Source of the DNA: Punica granatum | Taxonomy: Eukaryota > Streptophyta > Magnoliopsida > Myrtales > Lythraceae | Assembly (NCBI RefSeq): GCF_007655135.1 | Contig: NC_045128.1 | Location: 7,812,001 to 7,876,000 of the forward strand | Direction of reading: 5' to 3' | DNA length: 64,000 bases | Part shown: one piece after another, positions 59,480-64,000 of the stretch | Numbering within the stretch: position 1 is the stretch's first letter | How the letters are laid out: each line of letters opens with the position of its first letter | Translations under genes and position numbers: made by a program | The notes under the pieces: model-generated | The model's input: the letters and a program-made list of their open reading frames with translations, nothing else | Told to the model about the DNA's origin: nothing | The model's database searches: none

Positions 59480-60690
59480 AATCTTAGAATTTGCTTGCAT
59501 TAAATGCTTGCATGATAACATCTCATTAAATTTTCTTTACGGTGAAAAAGTATCTTATTATTTTGATATTTTGAAAAAGTATCTCATTAAATTTGCTTGC
59601 ATGGAATTTCCTTTATGGTGAAAAAGTATCTTATTATTTTGATATTTAAATTTTTTCTCAATGGCCCATTTTATATATTTTTATTTTATTTTAACAAATG
59701 TGCATAATAGTGACAGCGCATACTTTATAAAGATATATTGGCAGTGACATATAGTACAACTTGTCAAGCATGCCCAAAATATGCAGCAAATTTTATTTTT
59801 TTCTTATTCTTGCGTTTTTTTCTTAGTAAAAAGAATTAGTGCAATTTTTGATGTATTTCATCGATTCCCAGGAAAATCGATTCCATTGATCAACAGAAAA
59901 GTCGAATTGACGGGAAAGATTTGACTAAATGAACCTTAAAAAGCTAAATCCGAAGAATTTTCTTGATTTATAAATTCAAATTCTGTAAGAAGGGTTGAAA
60001 TAAGAACATTGAGAAAATCGATCCATTATAATTAGGGTTTTTTTAAGTTCTTTTAGGACTCATTTTTCAAATTATTTTACACTTTTACTTTTATCCTAAT
60101 TTTTGTATAATCTAGCTAAAGAGATGTGAGGATCTTTTCATCCACTAGTAATTACTGATTTTCCGTGTACTGAAATATAACATCTTTATTGGGCAAAGAG
60201 AGGAACAAGAGATGGCAATTGGAAATATAACATCTTTATTTGATCATGAGATTCATCAAGTTCCTTACATATGTATGTATATTGGAAGGCTTGTAAAAAA
60301 ACCTTACACAAGATACTAAACTTTAAGGAGTAGATGTACATCGATCATCGGTTCCTCTTCCCTGAATGCGACTTCAAATAAAAGCACGTCCAAATGATCG
60401 TCCCCATAGGAAGAGAAAATGATAAGAGACCTTGTTTCGATATTGGAATTTTTCATCTCAAGATCAAAAACTTCGAACTTGGCGTTGGCTAGGGAGCTCC
60501 TTGGGGGTTTGAGGGCCTTCCGTCTGCTCCGCGTCTTTGCTCGATCTTATAACTCGAGTACGAAAATGATAATTTCCCTCAAACCCCATCTCTAATTAAT
60601 CCATCCCTCTCCATTTATAGAGATTTTGTGACATACGTCGGTTATTCATGAGCTAGTAATCGAGTCATTTTTACAATCACGTATAATAAT
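59480..60690 (-). repeat. Tandem unit copy 1
   Basis: Collinear with 61560-62990. Landmarks include GCATTAAATGCTTGCATG, CATATTGG.AGTGACAT, CAACTTGTCAAGCATGCCCA, TAAATGAACCTT, GGAAGGCTTGTAAAAAAACC and TTCCTCTTCCCTGAAT. At the right end, a minus-strand TATA-like CTCTATAAATGGAG lies at 60610-60623. Confidence 0.85.
60316..60589 (-). other. Possible small gene or transcript in tandem unit copy 1
   Basis: A minus-strand TATA-like box at 60613-60620 is followed by an ATG at 60589 (MGFEGNYHF...) with about 42 codons. Overlapping it, a stop-free frame of 76 codons (60546-60316) reads ANAKFEVFDLEMKNSN and later GDDHLDVLLFEVAFREEEP. A possible AATAAA signal lies near 60236 on the minus strand. The paralogous segment at 62640-62910 keeps neither frame intact. 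I do not recognise the family; it may be a decayed small gene or non-coding. Confidence 0.3.
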
Positions 60691-60728
60691 AGAATAAATT
60701 TCAATTCTTATTTCATTAATGTATTGTA

Positions 60729-60761
60729 TTACGCGTGCAATGCACACGCCTGCTTACTAGT
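60729..60761 (+). mobile_element. Helitron-type 3' terminus
   Basis: GCGTGCAATGCACACGC forms a hairpin, followed about 10 bp later by CTAG and T (60757-60761). The corresponding 5' end was not located. It lies at the right border of tandem unit copy 1. Confidence 0.5.
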
Positions 60762-61559
60762 AGTTGTAAAAATATAGAAACTTGTACAAATAAAATTACA
60801 CATAAAGATAAGCGTTTGTATTTGTGATTGCCTCGACTGTCCAAGATTCACAACGATTACACAGAATAGTCACTTCACAGTAACGATTGAGGTGGCTTTT
60901 TCATGTTGACATACTTTGACTTAAACTTTTATTTTCAAATTTGTATAATTATTTTCTTTTATCTTTCACTTCTTTGGGAAAGGAATTTTTTTTATTAAAT
61001 TCTTCCTCTTACTGATATGTATATTGATTACTTGTAATTACAATCGTAATATTATGCACATAAACTTTCTAACTAAGAATTATTAATCTTACCTATTTTC
61101 CAATTTTTTGGAGTAATTTTTATATTATATTCTTCCTTTTTACCGCAATGCATGTTTGTTAATTTTAATAATAAGTTTCATTATTATCCGCATTTCATTT
61201 TAAAAATAAGCATAATGGATTTTTCAATATTATCTATATCACATATCATTAAATTTTACTCTTGAAATAAATAAAATAAAAAATATACTTTTTTGTTGTT
61301 CGATAAAGCCACCAATAAAATATTTAAACATTTTGAAATTTAATTTAAAAATATTTAATAAATTTTTTTCCGGTGAATATTATTAATGAAAAGTTAAAAA
61401 CATGGGCGTCCATGCAACGCGTAGGTCACATGCCTACTTCTGCCATAATTTTAAGTATTTAAATTTTCACTGTTTTTATATCATAAACATGGTAGTCGCT
61501 TCAGATTTTTGTTTTTCTTTTCAGTAGATAGTCGCGTCAGAATTTTCTAGCATTAGTTT
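60762..61559. other. AT-rich spacer between tandem units, no gene seen
   Basis: A second possible Helitron-type hairpin with GCAACGCG and CCTACT occurs at about 61405-61438 but is weak. Confidence 0.35.
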
Positions 61560-62990
61560 TTTTTTGGATGAATTTGCTAGCATTAAATGCTTGCATGCAT
61601 GATAAATATCTCATTAAATTTTCCTTTGGGGTGAAAAAAATATCTCATTATTTTTATTATTAAAAACTTTTTCAATGACCTTCTTTTTTTTTTTACATAT
61701 CTTGCATAGTAGTGGCAGCTCACCCTATATAAAGACATATTGGTAGTGACATGTTGTACAACTTGTCAAGCATGCCCAAAATATGCAGCAAATTGAAAAA
61801 TTAGTGTGTTTGGCAAATGAGTAATATTCATTACCCTGCTTCATTTTAACTTAATTTATTTTCAATTCAACAATATAATTATTATTATTTTCATTTTTTC
61901 TTCAATTTTTTTTTATTTTAATTACCATTCAATTCAATTTTTAATACTAAATTCTCTCAACTATTCATTACTTTTTTTACAATTTAACAACACAACCTTT
62001 ACTTTTTCTCAACTATTCATTATTTTTCTCATTTTTTTCATAATTCAACAGCATAAATCATTATAATCTCAAATAAATATAATTATTTATTGTTGAAATG
62101 TTCACTCCATTCCAAATAAAGCAGTATTTTTCTCTTCTATTCTTACTTTTTTTCTTAGTAAAAAGAATTAGTGCAATTTTGATTAATTTCATCGATTCAA
62201 TTGAGCGATGGAAAGGTTGAATTGACAGGAAAGAGTTGACTAAATGAACCTTGGAAAGCTACATCCGAAGAATTCTCTTGATTTGTAAATTTTAAATTTC
62301 GTAAGAGGGCATGAAATTAAAAAAAAAACCAGAAAATTTGATCCATTCTAATTAGGATTTTCCTTTAAGCTTTAGGACTCATTTATTCGAATCATTTTGC
62401 AATTTTCCATTTTACCCTAATTTTCTTAAATGTACTCCTTAATCTAGCTAAAAAAATGCAAGGATCTTTTCATCTATTAATAAATTACTGTTTCCTATTA
62501 CTGAATAACATTAGTTAAATTATAATAATAAAGAGATGAACTAAAGACAACAATTGGAAATATAAACATATTTATTTGAACATGAGATTCATCAAGTTGC
62601 TTACATCTATTGGAAGGCTTGTAAAAAAAACCTTTACATAAGATACTGAGCTTTAAGAAGTGGATGTACATATATGGGTTCCTCTTCCCTGAATACGACT
62701 TCACATGACATAGAAGCACGTTCGGAAGATCATCCCGAGGAAGAGAAAATTGTAGACCTATTCCAATCTCGGAGTTGTCATCTCGCGATCAGAAAGTTTG
62801 AACTTCGCGATCCAGTGAGCTCCTCCGGGGTTTTGAGGGCCTTCATTTGCTTGGCCTCTTTGCTCGATTTTACTCTGACTCCATCATATGAAAATGAATA
62901 TTCCCTCAAATCCTATCTCCAAATAACATTCAGCTCTATTTATAGAGACTGTCTGACATCCTTAGGTTATTCATAAGGCAGGAATTAAGC
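61560..62990 (-). repeat. Tandem unit copy 2
   Basis: Collinear with 59480-60690, but with a MITE-like insertion at 61803-62140. The minus-strand TATA-like TCTCTATAAATAGAGC lies at 62932-62947. The region equivalent to the possible small gene is frameshifted relative to copy 1. Confidence 0.85.
61803..62140 (-). mobile_element. MITE-like element in tandem unit copy 2
   Basis: It interrupts the alignment of copies 1 and 2: the AAATATGCAGCAAATT part lies left and the CTTAGTAAAAAGAATTAGTG part right. Read on the minus strand it shares AATGAATAGTTGAGA and AGTATTAAAAATT.AATT with 22820-23096, so it is the same family in the opposite orientation. Confidence 0.65.
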
Positions 62991-63109
62991 CTTTTTTTTT
63001 TTCTCTTAGATAACATTTCCGAACTCAGCATGGTCGGATGTGGAACCGAACAACCACAATAACATTGGGCCATAGTTCAACTCTTTTGATCGGTTCATCC
63101 ACCGGTTTG

Positions 63110-63140
<31 letters not shown>

Positions 63141-63141
63141 A
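63110..63141. repeat. TA dinucleotide repeat
   Basis: An uninterrupted TA run of about 28 bases, typical AT-rich microsatellite. Confidence 0.9.
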
Positions 63142-63179
63142 TGAACTATAAGAAAGAACGTTTGAATCATTGGATAAAT

Positions 63180-63690
63180 ATTCATAGTTATATAAACGAT
63201 GAAAATTAGAAATCCCATCTCCAAATAACGTCATCCATCTCTGTTTATTGAGATTCCAAGAGACATCCTTTGGCTATTCATAAGCCAGTAATTAATGCTG
63301 CGTTTGGTTTCAAAATAGGATTTTAAAATTAGATTTTGATTTTAAAAAAGAGTGGTATAAATGAGGTCCACCCTTTAACTTTGTATGAGTTATTTTGTTT
63401 TGTTGTGGAAAAAAAGTGGTATAAATGGGATTCACTCTTTGACTTTGTATGAGTTATTTTGTTTTGTTGTAGGTAGAATTAGATTAAAGTTGTGATTTTA
63501 AAATTACACTTGCAAATCAAACGAGCCATATGTATTTTTCACTGTTCCTAGACAATGTCTCCAAACTTGACATGCTTGGATGTTGAACCAGACAACCACG
63601 ATAACATTGGGTCGTGGTTCAAGTATTTTCAAATTGGTTCATCCATCGGTTTGACTTTCTTTCATGTATTTTGAATAAACTAAAACATAA
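63180..63690 (-). repeat. Tandem unit copy 3, promoter part only
   Basis: AAATCCCATCTCCAAATAAC and GACATCCTTTGGCTATTCAT align with the promoter end of copy 2 (62905-62975). After a MITE insertion (63298-63530), CATGCTTGGATGTTGAACC, CAACCACGATAACATTGGG and GGTTCATCCATCGGTTTGAC align with 63025-63115. The TATA-like position holds CTCAATAAACAGAG (63239-63253). The body of the unit is missing on the left. Confidence 0.7.
63298..63530. mobile_element. MITE with GCGTTTGGTTT-type ends
   Basis: Starts CTGCGTTTGGTTTCAAAATA and ends CTTGCAAATCAAACGAGCC, imperfect inverted termini of the TGCGTTTGGTT type common in plant MITEs. Inside, GTGGTATAAATG.G.TTCAC or variants and TTTGTATGAGTTATTTTGTT are repeated twice with a period of about 80 bp. 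It interrupts tandem unit copy 3. Confidence 0.7.
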
Positions 63691-64000
63691 TTCCTGAATT
63701 ATTCAAATGAATATTCAAAATTATGGAAAAAATGTAAATTAGCAAAACTGAATTTTTTTTCACAAAATTTAAAACTAATCCATGTTTTCACCACGTTGAC
63801 GGATAAGTATTATTTCAGAAATGATACTAAAAGTACAAAAGAATTAAATAAGAAATACATATAGAATAATATTGTATAAAAACATCATATATAACAATCC
63901 ATATTCGATAAAAATATTCGATAATCATAAAATATTATTGCATCGCGAATTATTTATAAGTGATGATTAAGAAGTTTCTGTAATATCCAGATTTTCAACG
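63691..64000. other. AT-rich end of window, no gene seen
   Basis: No recognisable features up to the window edge. Confidence 0.4.

Noticed and set aside
1..64000. CRISPR arrays, rRNA, tRNA genes
   Set aside because: No regularly spaced repeats of CRISPR type, no rRNA segments, and no intact tRNA cloverleaf noticed; the pol III-like boxes belong to SINE-like elements.

Overview
The window looks like nuclear DNA of a dicot plant: GT-AG introns, AT-rich intergenic DNA full of small transposons, a TIR-NB-LRR immune receptor, SAUR auxin-response gene relics and a plant-type mitochondrial ATP synthase subunit. The receptor's N-terminus and TIR wording resemble those I associate with Myrtales (Punica/Myrtaceae); that placement is an inference. 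All gene models were assembled by eye from reading frames and splice sites.

Layout. 1-13.4 kb is a SAUR graveyard: about eight SAUR remnants on both strands, all with stops, frameshifts or deletions, in diverged repeated blocks. It also holds a LINE split by a large insertion that itself carries a complete TRIM element (3048-3583), one intact LEA_2/NDR1-HIN1-like gene (6125-6820, minus) and a duplicated C-terminal scrap of that gene. 13.6-15.2 kb is a decayed USP/U-box receptor-kinase gene (minus). 16.7-18 kb is a Helitron-like element abutting the promoter of an RBM22-type splicing factor gene (18899-21806, plus, four coding exons).

21.8-35.9 kb is the most structured part. A block of about 1.56 kb covering the 3' flank of the RBM22-like gene (21829-23384) recurs at 34348-35906. 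Between the copies lie a TIR-NB-LRR gene (24932-33707, five exons, predicted 1228 aa) and a small frameshifted gene. The receptor's second intron is about 4.6 kb and holds two Helitron-like elements, a long foldback element and a SINE-like element. Three repeats of about 117 bp sit upstream of it. 35.9-42.8 kb is gene-free AT-rich DNA with two foldback MITEs and SINE-like pieces.

42.8-55.2 kb is an ordinary gene cluster: a TBC Rab-GAP (43556-46944, plus); a convergent membrane protein gene resembling HERPUD (47673-50207, minus) whose conserved C-terminus is out of frame; a small mitochondrial-type protein (52165-53691, minus); and an ATP synthase subunit f/ATP17-like gene (54852-55124, plus). 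55.2-64 kb holds a decayed LINE, a SINE-like element and three tandem diverged copies of an unrecognised unit with TATA-like promoters reading minus (59.5-63.7 kb), interrupted by MITEs and a Helitron-type 3' end.

The intact genes serve unrelated housekeeping or immune roles and form no pathway. I found no clearly new biological system; the best leads are the duplicated flanks around the receptor, its transposon-filled intron, and the unexplained tandem unit at 59.5-63.7 kb.
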